A stretch of 64,000 nt of DNA, from contig CM057129.1 of NCBI GenBank assembly GCA_029964075.1, forward strand, positions 25,225,430 through 25,289,429. The letters run 5' to 3'. The position numbers and the translations under genes are program-made. Below are positions 25,701 through 37,681 of this stretch, piece after piece (position 1 is the first letter of the stretch; the number at the start of each line of letters is the position of its first letter). Under the pieces are notes generated by a model. That model was given only the letters and a program-made list of their open reading frames with translations, did no database searches and was not told the origin of the DNA. This DNA is from Patiria pectinifera. Lineage: Eukaryota > Echinodermata > Asteroidea > Valvatida > Asterinidae.

Positions 25701-27800
25701 GGCTCCGGAGGCGATCTTACCGTATTAATACTCGTCTGACAACAACTTTAGCAAGAGCATCATCCCCTCGGTAGAAGCCCTCAAGACGACTTCATTAATT
25801 AACATTCCAACCCTTAGGACCTTCTCTTTTCCCTCTCCGACGGCCGATTGACACGACCCGGCACTGATAATGTTGTGATGATAGCATTTGTCACTTGTCG
25901 CATTTTGTACATACATCTTGTAGTATTTTTTAGAACTTAGCCATGTTATCAGAACGCACCATGCATGGGACGAAGCTGTGACGCTGTGAACATGAATGAG
26001 CTGTATGTCTAAGAGGGGAATGTGTACGCGACAATATTGGACCAAAATATTTTTGTATTACCAAAACAGTGCGCAAAATAACGATATTGATGTGAGGTTT
26101 GCCATAGGCCCAGTTTTCATTGATGGTGGTGTTCTTGCAGGGGACTGAACATAAGCATGTAGGTTTGGAAAGGGTGATCTAATCATTAATGTTAATGTAA
26201 AGGACCAGAGCGGTTAGGTTGTAATTTATATGCAGAATTCATGTTTTTCTTGTCGCTACTATGCAGTATTGTCTCCGTAAATTTTTACCAAGACTTTGCG
26301 CATGATTTCTTTAATCTTCATCTGTCTGGAAAACTGGCTTTCATGTGCCGGATGTCATCACAATTTAGGGATAATGTTTATTTAAGATTGATATTTGCGT
26401 TCATATGTGAAGTCGTTTTAAAGGCGTTCACATCATTTACCCTTGAGACATGGTTACATCTTGTTTCTTTTTATCTTGTAATGTTAACCCGTTTTCTTGA
26501 AAGGTATTTTAAAAGATGTTTAATGATACCCGAGTAAATTTAGTTTGTAGTGATTAATTCCCCTTTAAGGGGAACATCAAGTCCAAAATGACAAAACATG
26601 CATCCATTTTCGTAGTTTTGTTTAATTATTACATCTGAAAATTCTGTTTGTCCAGCTGAAATCCATGCGTATATAATAAGGCTGATTGTGTTACAGATAC
26701 AATATCAGATTTACATTATCAAAACATTTTTTTGATTTTTTTCACAATTAATTCTCCGGTCTGTGTTTTTTTTTTCATTTTGTTGTTCGTAATTTCCTAT
26801 AGGCCTAATGAACGATCCATTTTTGCCGTAATTGTATTGAATGTGTAAAGTGAACTTAAAGCAGCTTACTAGTGGCGGAATGCAAGCAAGCCACTATATT
26901 TATACTAATATTGCATTAAAATCGATAACTATGTATTGATATTGAATGTATTAATTAAGCAATATCGCTTGTATTGTGTGTAGTGTATTGTTTCGGAGAT
27001 TATATTCTATAAGAATTTTCTCCAAATAAGAACCGCGTAGTGTAATGCGCTGCACTGATAGACAAACAAAATCGCGGTACACCAAATACTTTTAAAATAC
27101 AAAGTTGTGAAATATTTTTCTTGTGTAAGGACGGCTATTGTGCATTTTTTGGAACTGTCTTAAAAGATAGGCACTTATTGGCTGAATGTATTGTGATGCG
27201 TACTTTAGACTGGCTAGCTTACTTTATGTAATAAAACTAATTGCTATGGCACTGTCCAGATTAAATGTGGCTTTGTTATGCTAATGAGTTATTGTCTTTT
27301 AGTCAGTAGTGTTCATTGTTCTTCCATAGCCCACACCACACGTCCGACGGTCTATAGATGTGTATTGATCATTACAACGATCCCAATGCCCTTTTTTGTT
27401 TTAATGAATTGACTAATTCGGCGTGCACGATAATAATGCCAAGATGCTTTAGGGAACCTCCTTGGGTTATTTGGCATCACCAAAATGCAACTTGTAGCTG
27501 CTGGAGGTCCTGCAGGCACGTACATCCTGAGACAGAAATTAATCTCTAAGATGCAAGCCTTTTGTTCCTCTAGATATTATGATGTGTCATACCTCCACCT
27601 GCATGGCACGTCTAAACATAATTCCCTGAGGGGTCCGTCGAGACTGTTTTTAGAACTTCCTCCTTAATCATATCTTGCAGTCATTATGACAGCCTGCATT
27701 CTCACCAAATTTGGACGATTCCATTTCACGATCTGTGAATGTTGGTACTGTCGGGAGCATTTTCAGGGACTTGGACTTTACCAGCGTTCTTTGAAGAACC
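22744..27800. other. Gene-free stretch after STARD5
   Basis: No exon chain is supportable. A 98-codon open frame at 26241-26537 (plus) begins with ATG but is AT-driven and matches nothing I know. The only structured item is a G/C-rich hairpin at 24930-24988. Confidence 0.45.
24930..24988. repeat. Short strong hairpin
   Basis: CTTCGCTCGTACCCCCGCC pairs with the downstream run of G followed by GTACGAGCGAAG across a tiny loop (CTGCAAACAG). It is probably a collapsed inverted-repeat element, with the poly-G arm expanded by slippage. Confidence 0.55.
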
Positions 27801-27804
27801 TTTA

Positions 27805-28129
27805 CAGTGTGGGGTCCGATCATGAGTCCGACGCCTCATAGGTCCGACGCCTCATTATAGTCCGACAAAATCGCATCCCCTAACCAAATGAAGGTCATAA
27901 GTCCGACGCCTCATAGATCTGACGCCTCACAGGTCCAACGCCATAGCTCCGACGCCTCATAGCTCCGACGCCTCATAGCTCCGACACCTCGTTTTTTTCA
28001 ACGTCGGACCTATGAGGTGTCGGACCTATGGGGTGGAATACATGAAATGTATGCCTCCTAAGTCCAACGCCTCATAAGTCCGAAACTTCGGACTTATGAG
28101 GCGTCGGACTTATGATACGGCCCCTACAG
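27805..28129. repeat. Fold-back element built of GTCCGACGCCTCATA units
   Basis: About ten direct and four inverted copies of a ~16-base unit (AGTCCGACGCCTCATA and variants) fill 320 bases. The outer ends, CAGTGTGGGGTCCGATCAT and ATGATACGGCCCCTACAG, are imperfect inverted repeats, so the whole block can fold back. CAG ends suggest a hAT-like relative, but I cannot find a clear target duplication. Confidence 0.65.
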
Positions 28130-29575
28130 GGTAGGCTTGCTTGGGCGCATTGCGGGATTCGCGCCCACGACATCAAAGGCTTTCGCATACACGTTGTAGC
28201 TTGTCGATAAATTGTGGAATTGTTTTTAACAATTCAAGATAATTTGTGCATATTTTTCTTATAGGACTCGGACGTGAGTAATAAGACGTCTCAAAAAAAA
28301 AAAGAAGTTAAGATCAAGTTTTAAAAAGGATATACGCTTTTAGGACTGTTTCTAAACTTGGCTGCTGTACAAATAATGTGGTCAATTGAATTTTTACAAC
28401 ACAACGTTTTGGTCGCCATATTAGATGTTTGATTTATGCATTGCGTTTCTTATCTCCAATCGTTTCCGATTTTTCTCGTTTTTGTTCCTATTTCAAAACT
28501 CTTTCAAACGACTGAAATTTCTGAATATATTATTCATTGTAATTTCATATTTGTGATATAGCTGTATCGATCTGAAATCGTCTCCGATTCTCCATGATCC
28601 AGGCGGGGATTGCATAGGTAATTCAATTTCCGTCAACTCGAGGTGTCCGGAACTCCAATCGATGCCTGCTCGTTTGCTGGAATAACGCTTTCATTAGATC
28701 GGACACCGTAAGGACAATCAGAGTATGCGGCCGGCTGGGAGATCGAGCCGAGTGTCCTTAGAGACTGTTAGTCATTTTCTGCAAATGTTGTTTCAAGGTT
28801 CTCTGCTAATAATACACGCAGACGCGCCTGGCTACTGACATTTCCAATATAGGAATGGTTTGCTAATGTTCTTTTGTGTCCCGGGGGGATGTTTGGTAAT
28901 TGCAATTCATGTAGTTTGTCTGATGAGGGTAGTATTCCGAATTATCAGGAAAGGCCGGTTGTATAACTACTCATTTGAAATGAGGGATTTTTCCATGAGG
29001 AGAGGCGTAATTTTGTGCCAACAAACGTATAGGTATAGGTCTTTTGTTTGCATAAGAACATTAATTTTTCTGTTGACATCTAGGTAGTAACCGCGAACTT
29101 TGATGGATAGGATGGAAGATAGTTTCTTAAATATCGGACAATTTGGCGGTCATTAACATTTACATTTTGATCACTTGCGCATGCTCGGTAACTGACGCCT
29201 CCGGTCGGGGAGGGGGGGGGTGGGGGCACAGGCCCCATTCTAGGCGTACAATACTCTAGATCCTCAACAAAATACAAATATGCTGTTAAAATAGTGTTTC
29301 CAATCGACAAGCACGCAAAAGAAAGAACACTTCCTATATCTGATCCAACTCTAGATGTCGTCATTCTATAATAAATTCCGACGGTTGCACAAAGTCTCAA
29401 TTTATTATTGTCTTTGACGATACAATCATGAGCATTTCATTACTATCTCATATCGACAGAGGGCGTTATCACTCGAGTCCTGTCCTCAAATGTTCTCGTG
29501 ATTTTGATTAGAGGGCGCACTTACGTTTTCCAGTAATACTAGCTGGGCCAATTGTTTGGCTCCACTGACCGTTAG
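28130..29575. other. Gene-free stretch
   Basis: I see no coding exon, only poly-G near 29212-29225 and ordinary AT-rich sequence. Confidence 0.4.
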
Positions 29576-29578
29576 ACC

Positions 29579-29579
<1 letters not shown>

Positions 29580-29611
<32 letters not shown>
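29580..29611. repeat. (CA)n microsatellite
   Basis: Roughly fifteen uninterrupted CA dinucleotides. Confidence 0.9.
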
Positions 29612-29613
<2 letters not shown>

Positions 29614-29682
29614 GCAAAAGTCATGGATTACAGCAAGGAATTATTACAAGCCACAGCTAAGTAATTCGGACCTAGCCGTACC

Positions 29683-30148
29683 ACACTCCGGGCTCGTTCG
29701 AATAGCTCACCCGGATTGGCTCGGGTAAAGGCAGACGGGTTAGCCACGAGAGCCGGGCTAATCGAACGCTCAACCGCGGGCCTTCATGATCCTCACGTAA
29801 CGTCTATAGCCGCGCCCGTTTCGGACTGAGTCATCTTTTGAAATTTACCCTTTTTTCCGTCAGTGACAAAAAGGAACAAAGTCGGACTGGAGAAATGGCC
29901 TCTACTAAGTCGCAAAGAGCTCAATAAATATTTATGTTTAGACTTCAAATAAAGTTGAGTTTTGGGTCCACTTGAGCTTATATCATGTCTGGCCGCCATT
30001 TTGTTCGTTTCTTGGAATGAACATTGCATACGAGCACGGTTAGTGATGGTTGACCCGGATGAGCACAGAGAATGACGTCAGAGCTAATCGAACGGCACAG
30101 GCCTTACCCGAGTCGGTCCGGGTGAGCTAATCGAACGCACCCTCTGAT
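29683..30148. mobile_element. MITE with GTTCGAATAGCTCACCCGG-type ends
   Basis: The left end reads GGGCTCGTTCGAATAGCTCA followed by CCCGGATTGGCTCGGGTAA. The right end, reverse-complemented, reads GGGTGCGTTCGATTAGCTCA followed by CCCGGACCGACTCGGGTAA. Sub-terminal copies of TAATCGAACG also occur inside (near 29758 and 30082). The length is about 465 bp, with no transposase. Confidence 0.65.
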
Positions 30149-30278
30149 GAGATCATTAGTAGGCCCCCTAACACGGAAATGTTTCTGGACATCTACACCT
30201 TCTAATGGACCTTATTCATAAGGAAAACGGGCCATTTTCAATCGTGTCACTTGAATCTGTTTTATAAATTGTAAACTG

Positions 30279-30822
30279 TTAAAGGAAATATTGTACAACA
30301 TTTGCTTTTGCTGCAATTTTCAGAAATAAATGGATTTGGAGGAATAGTATGTTAATGCAAATATTGTTACACTGGCTTATTTTACGTTATGGGTTCGTAG
30401 ATGCTGGAAACACCAAGAAAACCAATCATGTTCTTACGGTCTGGTTTCCTGACCCCACTTAAGATGAAACGAAGCAATTTATAGACGTTGGGGGATTATA
30501 AGGTCAGAGAATCAGAGAATCAGTCTAGCTGGCTTGTATCCCTTCACAGGTGTGTAATCAATTGCAAAGAAAAAGCGGAATAACTAAATATGAAAAATTT
30601 GAAGCAGTTTTTGAAGAAAAAAAATCCACTTTCTCCAACGCTGGTTGGCCGACCAGCATTGGAAATTGATACAAAAATACCAATTTACTTAAAGATGTCA
30701 GCACACAAGGAGCCACGATTGTACGGGATGCTTTAGACTGTCATTCCCTAACAGTTCAGTAAAGAATTTCGTGGTAATTTGATCATTTTTTGATGTTTGC
30801 AAAAGTTGTATCTTCCCTTTAA
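30279..30822 (-). mobile_element. TTAA-flanked palindromic MITE, family A copy 3
   Basis: The ends are TTAAAGGAAATATTGTACAA and TTGTATCTTCCCTTTAA. The central palindrome is CCAACGCTGGT-TGGCC-GACCAGCATTGG, with point changes that now break perfect pairing. Orientation is the same as copy 2. Confidence 0.78.
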
Positions 30823-32990
30823 GTATAGGATGGTACCAGACTATTGTATGATTGGAGGGCGTTTTAAGCCTCGTATTTTATTTTTATGGTTTTGAATATG
30901 GCTGACAACATTAGGGTATGTTTAATCACAAAACCTTAAATTATTTATCAGAGTAGACTGGTCAAGTTATTTAGTATTGAACTTTTTACTTCATTGATTT
31001 TATTTCTATTCGCAAGTTCCAAAAAAAAAGAGTTTGCCTGGCTCTCAATTTAATATGGCCGACTCGTTTTTACCTTCGACATAAATTTGTTGAATCCTTC
31101 TGCGAAAAGCCATGCAAATTAAATATAAATGTGGGCATGCTATCAATTATATCACGAAGGACCCCCCCCCCGGCCTTAGCGAAGCATATTGTGCTAGCTA
31201 TTGTTCGGATAAATCCGTCACTGGACTGTTGCTTTTGCACAATAGAGTGCACCCTGGTCTCGCCCTTGCATGGAAGCTTGTTGTGTCCCGATTCGTCAAT
31301 ATGGTCATGGGTAAAAGTGTCCACTAATTTCTCAAAACCCAAATAGGTAAGGTGGTTCTGTCGGAAACTCATTAACAAAAACTTGAATTGTGAAGAAGGT
31401 AATAATTTAAAGAACAAAAGAACTGTATAATTTTAATAAGCAAATTAAATGATGAATTATTTACAATATTTATAAATACCCGAGTTCAATCAGAGAGATC
31501 TTCCACAATATCAGTGATCGCAATAAACCCGAGAATGATACACAAGATTTAAAGAATTCCTCGCAAAAACAATCAAGCGATTTAAGTTTAGCAAATTCCA
31601 ACTTAGACAAATTTGTTTCTCGTAAGTTGATTTAAATATATATTTTGTATTCCTATAACAGTTGGTTTGATACATTTATATCAAATTTTAATTTAATTTT
31701 ATCAATTTAATCATTTGTACAAGGCCCTTGAGAAAAGCATGTGTTTGTTTTTTAAGGAAGCCACCCTCGCAAAATAAAACGCAAATAAATAAATAACTAA
31801 ATAAATAGATTCAAAACAAATAGGTTGCGAGGCAACAAAATAGGCAAATTTGCACTTTGCTGGAGGCCATGTATCTCTTCGGTTGGAGAATGGAAAAGAT
31901 TGTCTCTAAAACTCTTATTATTATTATTATCATTATTATTATTATTAAAACAATGACATGTTCTCCCTCACCGGTCATATTTTAATAAAATTATTAAATT
32001 GACGGGTTATAAGTGAGTCACTTGTCGCCGCTGTATGCTTATTTTATGGTAATTAAATACCGAGTGTAAGGTGTCAAGGGTTCCCTGTAAATTACACATC
32101 AGATCCATCTGCTAAATATAAAAAAAGTATCGATGAATGCGTATCGTTACCTTGAGTTCTCTCATTACGCTTCGTAGAGTTTTATGATAATACAAAAAAG
32201 TTATTCAACTGGGAACTTTACGTCGTATAGGACCGTATGTTATAGTACCCCCAGATGATCATCGGATCAGTTGAATGAAAGGAATCATAAATGAACTAGG
32301 CTATTAATTAGCTGGAGGACTTGTTCCTTTTTATCGAGAAATCATCTCTCATGATCACCTGTCTGCCTTGATTTCAACAAAAGGGTTTTTTTATGTGTAA
32401 GTCACAAACTGTTAAGTATTGTGTAATGATTGGACGTTTTTATGAACACTCGCAGGTCTTACTTTTAGGACGCTTATTATTAAAACAACAACAACAACAA
32501 CACGAATTCAAATGGAGGTGAGACTTTGGAAATTATCCGACGACTCATTGTGACATTATATATAATTAAAACAACAAAATGAGAGTATTTGATATGTAAA
32601 ATGAACGAGATAACGAAAATATCATGTATATTCGAAACGTTTGTGACATTGTCAGTTGTCGCATGTCGCATTGTAACATGTCACCTTGTCACACGTCACA
32701 ATCCACGACGCTGATTCTGTTAAAACTAAAATGAAAAGGTAAAAACATTTAAAATCGACATTTAAAGGAACCGACTTAATTTCTAAATCAAGTATTTTTT
32801 ATACTTAAAAAAAAAGGAACTTATCAGTGAGAACCGAGCTTTCACTTTGTATTTTTTTAACCATCTTAACATGAACATCCTACGCGATTTATCCGGAAAT
32901 ATAAGTTGACATTTAATCAAATGAAATCAGATCACAAAAAATTGACTAAAATGGATCTAAAAACAGTTAGAACATAATTGCTTATAATAA
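30823..32990. other. Gene-free stretch
   Basis: No exon is recognised. It contains an (ATT)n microsatellite (about 31917-31945), a (CAA)n tract (32486-32502) and a run of TGTCRCA-like 10-mers (32645-32700). Confidence 0.4.
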
Positions 32991-32999
32991 TAATAAGAC

Positions 33000-33360
33000 C
33001 GGAGCCTTTATAGCGCAGGTATCTACCAACAATTAGGTACTCAAGGCGCTGTCAATTATGTCTTTTTTTAAAGACAGGTAAATGACGTTTATGAGAAATC
33101 TGAGACCCATAATGTAGCACCTTTATAAGGTGTTGCTGGGCCTATTGCAGCCACTGCCAGAAACACCGGGACAAACGATAAGTGTTACTGGGTTCTTTAA
33201 CGTGCATTACTCAACACACAGTCTCATCCGGCGTAGGATGGAGCAATAATGGTAAAGTGCCTTGCTCAAGAACACAAGGAGCATGTTCCTCGTCAGGATT
33301 CGAACCCCGTGTACCACGGCACACGAGTCGAACGCCGTAACCATTGGACCACAGCTCCCC
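33000..33360 (-). mobile_element. tRNA-derived SINE, minus strand
   Basis: On the minus strand the order is: a tRNA-like head with a degenerate B box (GATTCGAACC on the plus strand near 33298), then a central domain TTGAGCAAGGCACTTTACCA, then TGCACGTTAAAGAACCCAGT, then a tail ending GCGCTATAAAGGCTCCGGTC and (TTA)n. The central domain matches the element at 41690-41990 block by block, which proves a shared family. Confidence 0.75.
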
Positions 33361-33874
33361 ACTTTCGTAGTAAAGCAAATAATTATTACACAAGGCATAG
33401 ACATACATGTACATCATTACATGTATTCAAAATTAAGATTAGGATTCCAATTGATAAAATCAAACGCAACAAAACTAAAAGAAAAGCTCGCAACCGTAGT
33501 TAGTTTTATAGGGAGTTGTTGAGCGGTGCAGAGACTGCCAAACTTCATCGCGAGAGGGCCGACATACTGCCTTATACAGGCTACATCACTAGCGTGTGCG
33601 ATCCAAGCAAAAATGTGTGGTATTTTTGAACGCAGCTCATTCCATCATCAGCAGGTAGGATTGACGAATGTTTGCTTAAGAGAGGACATTATTTCACCAT
33701 TGTTGTGAAAGTTGTTCCTTTCGTTGTAAATATTTCCTTGGTTTTCTCTCGCGCTTCCTAGGAATTCGCTGGCCTGACCGAGGGCGGGCAAAAAAACGTT
33801 AAATTCCCGACGCTTGATAGAACCTACAATGACTTGTCTTTTTGTCAGCTTTTTTTCTGGTTTAGCTGGAGAAG

Positions 33875-34288
33875 TTAGACTGGCGTCCCTTGTTGAAGAT
33901 TCCCAAGCAATGATGTCAAGGATGAGAAACTGTAGTAATAGTAAAGCTGATAGACTCCAGATATAACAAGGCCCACCAGACTGTACTCAATCAGAAAGAA
34001 AGTGGGGATGGGTAGCGTGTTGACCAACACCTCACCGGTGAATGAAGCATGGACGATAGTCAGTGCCAGCATGATGCTCTTGTTGGCCGAGCAGAGGGCC
34101 ATAGCACGGCATGTTTCATGGTCCTGACCTACTAGAAGACCGGTCAAATAGGTGCCACATAGCACGATGACCAGGTACAGCAAGACGGCGAAGACATCCT
34201 TGACGGCGACATGGAGGGATAGAGGAAGCTTGATACGAACTATGATGATCATAGCCAGAATGACCAACATGGGTACGTAGCTGAAAGC
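33875..34288 (-). CDS. SLC10 copy 1 exon 3 with stop codon
   Basis: Follows TGACAG, begins AFSYVPMLVI and carries the second crossing helix and the last two membrane segments. The tail after the final helix is short and ends in a hydrophilic LQQGTPV. Confidence 0.84.
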   Translation of the reverse strand, partial: AFSYVPMLVILAMIIIVRIKLPLSLHVAVKDVFAVLLYLVIVLCGTYLTGLLVGQDHETCRAMALCSANKSIMLALTIVHASFTGEVLVNTLPIPTFFLIEYSLVGLVISGVYQLYYYYSFSSLTSLLGNLQQGTPV

Positions 34289-36168
34289 CTGTCAATATGA
34301 AGAAAAAGAAAAGGCCCTGTTATTTTCTTTTTCATTTTGACTGGTTTGGGTGAAAATATTCATTTGTGAAACGTTAGCACATTCTCCTTGATTGTGCCTT
34401 TAATTTCACTCAGTAGATACACATCAGTTGCTTCCAGCAGGGACTAAATTTGAAAGGATTTTAATATTTGGTGATGACAAAATAATCTGGTATACATCAG
34501 GAAAAATCTAAATAAAAAAATTCTTAATTTTGAAAAAATTCTTAATTTTGATTTGAACTTGGGGTTCTTACTAGTAAGTACAGACGTCGATTTCAGAGGG
34601 CAACACGGGACACTCTATTGTGTTTTGGGGTGGGCAATTACTTTTCAAGAAGGCCATAACTACATGTTTTTCTCTTAGAACCATTCTTTTAAAAACCGCG
34701 AGATTGCGCGAGTTTTGGACAAACCTTGACGAATCTGTCGGCCCACTTCTCCTTGTATGACCTGAAGACCATTCCCATGGTGATGCTGCCCATGTTGACA
34801 AACAGGTTGATTACGATGAGAGTATTCGGGATGACAGTCAGGTCTAGTTCCTTGTATGCATTGGAGCAGATGAACATGCCCAGTGGAATCATACCCACAG
34901 ACATCAGAGTGGACAACACAATCACAGAGAGGCTATGTACCACACAATAAAGGGCAATAGTTATGATAGTGACCGAACAATAGTTGGTATTTTGACTGGG
35001 CAATAGCTGTTCATTGACCTGGCACTAGTTGACACCATGGGCGTCGCGAGGGCTGGAGCAAGGGGGGCGCTTACCCCCCCCCCCCCGAAAAGCCCAAACA
35101 AAGAGAGAAAAAGAAGAAGAAAAGAGAGGGGAAAAAAGAAAGAAAAAGAGGCGCGAAGTCATATTGCTGTTAATTTAATGGGTTGGGGGCCAAATGTCCC
35201 TGCCCACCCTCGAAAAATGATAAATTGAGAATATGCTGGAAAAGTACAGGGGTTTCGGGGGGAAATGTGTTTTGCCCCCCTCTAGAAACAAATCCTGGCG
35301 ACGCCCATGGTTGACACAAGGAAATAGTAATAATATATAGGGATGACACTATACAAAATGTACGCTTCGGTGTTCATTTTGCAGTGTCATCCATTTTCTA
35401 CACAAAACTTGCCTATTATTTTCCTTTCATATAATAATTATATGACATGACGTACTCTACCAATCAAGCGTGACAATGGCTCTCGGGTAACAACGTAAAC
35501 ACAGACAGTAGTATATTAATGAAACGGGCGTGCAATTGAACAATTGCCAGATGGGTTAACAAAAAAACCGATACACAATTAAAATAACAGACAACGTCTG
35601 CATGAACAAAAATGTGAAGAAGAGCGATGATTGTTCCTCTCCCTTCCCGCCCCGTTTGCTCCACGGCTGCTTGAAGCGTATGGGGGGGGGCTATGGGGGC
35701 ATATCCCCCACTTTCCAGTAATTGTCTGGTTTCCACTTATATAATTTGCACCTCTCCCGCCTCAGAGACGCGTGCCCTCACCCCCACCCAGCCATCCCCA
35801 CCCACCCACCCCGGCCCCAATACTGATCAGGCTTACCACAGACAGATGTCAGACTGGGTGTAGTAGGCGAAAATCGGCGACAAGTTACCGGCCGGACAGC
35901 AGGATGTCACCAACAACGCAATCCCAGCTGAAACTTCCAGCTTGAACACGAGGTTGAGGATGTAAGCAACCAAGGGAGACAGGAGGACGGACACAAACAC
36001 AGACATCCACATTCCTAGGGGTTTCTTGACGCATCTGGTGAAGTCGGAGGGGTCGACTTTACTACCGAAGATGAAGGAGCTCAGACCCAGGGCGGCGAGA
36101 AGGAAGGCCCGCTGAAGCTGAACTACCTCCGCCTCCGCCTCCACCAAAGTTGCCATGTCAATCTCCAT
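33875..36168 (-). CDS. SLC10-family transporter, copy 1 (3 exons)
   Basis: The exons, in transcript order, are 36168-35837, 34932-34725 and 34288-33875, all GT-AG, giving 317 residues. The fold is that of the bile-acid:Na+ symporter family: a KPLGMW segment, the crossing helix SCCPAGNLSPIFAYY (89-103), STLMSVGMIPLGMF (118-131), and the second crossing helix CRAMALCSANKS (240-251). It lines up without gaps to human ASBT/NTCP in these blocks. The Na+ ligands of the family are changed, by alignment to bacterial ASBT numbering: Gln77 to Ser60, Asn115 to Pro98, Ser128 to Cys111, Thr132 to Ile115, Glu260 to Cys246 and Gln264 to Lys250. It is a membrane protein. Classical Na+-driven bile-acid uptake is therefore doubtful, and the substrate is unknown. 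The start is ACCATGG at 36168; the open frame upstream begins at a TTG and was not used. It is a tandem partner of the gene at 39562-43239. Confidence 0.85.
34725..34932 (-). CDS. SLC10 copy 1 exon 2
   Basis: A 208-base exon between ACATAG and GTTTGT completes a Cys codon and codes for LSVIVLSTLMSVGMIPLGMF through KEKWADRFVK-type sequence. It has exactly the same length and phases as exon 2 of the second copy. Confidence 0.85.
35028..35317. mobile_element. hAT-like MITE with 8-bp target duplication
   Basis: The element at 35036-35309 starts CATGGGCGTCGC and ends GCGACGCCCATG. It is flanked on both sides by GTTGACAC, a perfect 8-bp direct repeat. The inside is poly-C and AAAGA-rich and non-coding. 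It sits in intron 1 of SLC10 copy 1. Confidence 0.85.
35837..36168 (-). CDS. SLC10 copy 1 exon 1
   Basis: Codes for residues 1-110 (MEIDMATLVEAEAEVVQLQR onward) and ends TG before a GTAAGC donor, phase 2. It has a short polar N-terminus, three hydrophobic segments and the first crossing-helix motif. Confidence 0.84.
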
Positions 36169-37245
36169 GGTAAATTCAAATTGGTCTGTCTTGGTATTGC
36201 AATGCCGTGAGAAATGCAAACCGTCACTTACTCTATTTTACGGACTTTCAAAACTCCCGTTGCTTACATCAAGATCCAGTCAATATCCAGAACAGCATAC
36301 CTCTGTCGACTCCGTAATAAAGCTTCTCCGTCACTTATTGTTTAAAATCAAACGATTGGGCTTCTTTTTTTGTTTATTCTGAAGATTAGGTTTGGGCGGT
36401 AGTGGAGACCAACCACATTTAACTTCAGTTGAAAGTAAGGACACCAGCTCATAGCGATGTCAGCTTGGTTAGTGAACGTCGCGTGCGTGTTGCCATCAGG
36501 AGTAGTATCACTAGTAATCGATTATCCATGTCCAGCTAAGTTTAGAAGATCATTTACATCCAAACACAATTTTGGACGCAAGGACATATGACTAATCATT
36601 CATTTTAGGCCTACTTTATTATAGCATAAAAGTGCCAGGCCACACGAACAAGTCTGGCCAAACCTAGACAACTACCTGCACCGAGTCCCGCAGTCGAGGG
36701 TTCTATTATGCTTCTCAGACCCGCTCACAGCCGTGCCTTTTAGGCCAAGGTAGGAGGTAATACTGTTTACCTTTCACCACACCGTCACCCAACCGTGGCT
36801 TCTCAGTCTGACAATAAATTTGCTGAAAAGAAAGTAATAGCATTGTGCAGCTTTTGTAAACCAGCAGGAAAAAAAAATTATGCCCGAAATAAAACCCGCG
36901 GTGTTGGCGGATCTCGGGCGGAACTTAACGCTACATAAATGCAATTCCAGTTCGTAACACATCATAATAATCATGTGTTAAGCTCTAAATTGCACTCTTG
37001 CTGGTAGGTGTATTCTATAATCGGGATAATAGCGAACAATTTGTTTGGCGCTTGTCGGCTTTTGTTTTTTTTTCTAATTCCATCATTGCTTATAGTAGGA
37101 AATGATGACAGTTGTTGCGTGGAATGGGAAGCCATGTTCGGGAATGAACCTCGTTTTTTTTTTTTTTTTGAGCCACTGATTACAAAAGATTCTCCGCAAA
37201 CGCAGAATGCTATTAAATTGTTTTAACCCAAAAATTGTTGAAGCT
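36169..37245. other. Spacer between the two SLC10 genes, proximal part
   Basis: This should contain the 5' leader and promoter of SLC10 copy 1 (minus strand). No TATA or CpG block stands out and no other exon is seen. Confidence 0.35.
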
Positions 37246-37248
37246 GTA

Positions 37249-37357
37249 GTCTTGGCCAAAGACCGGATTTCTTTATGTTCGTCTACGTACGTACGTGCAG
37301 TCGACTGAACGTACGTAGCCTATAGACGAACATATAATAATCCAGTCTCGGGCCAAG
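37249..37357. mobile_element. ~110-bp inverted-repeat element with CGTACGTA core
   Basis: CTTGGCCAAAGACCGGATT at the left pairs with AATCCAGTCTCGGGCCAAG at the right. Inside, TATGTTCGTCTACGTACGT pairs with ACGTACGTAGCCTATAGACG-type sequence around GTGCAGTCGACTG. It is a complete hairpin with no coding potential. Confidence 0.7.
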
Positions 37358-37681
37358 CCTAAAGCTTTGACGTCATGAAGTGGCGCAACAGGGATTCAGA
37401 CTGTATGTGTATAGATGGGACGTCTCTGGTTGAACAATGCTCACAAAGAACACAATCGCGATTCTATTTTGCTCAAAAGTTCCGGGAAATTCTCGCCCTA
37501 GTTAGTTGAGGACCGTTTGGGAAATGCATACAAATGAACAATCTACATCATGTGTACATGTAAATGTGTTAAGGCAAGTTGAGTATAAACGTATTTTATT
37601 ACTTACAGCCATTCAACATACTTTCAACATGACATATTCGTCGAACCTTTATAATTATGAGAACGGGAAAGTTTTGACAGC

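Noticed and set aside
26241..26537. 98-codon open frame, plus strand
   Set aside because: It is AT-driven with no recognisable domain and no splice-linked partner. Hydrophobicity alone (many Phe, Leu) follows from T-rich codons.
27805..28129. CRISPR-like array
   Set aside because: The repeats are contiguous without unique spacers, occur in both orientations and lie in an animal genome.
36169..36219. 17-residue N-terminal extension of SLC10 copy 1
   Set aside because: The extension begins at TTG. The ATG at 36168 sits in ACCATGG and gives a family-like N-terminus.
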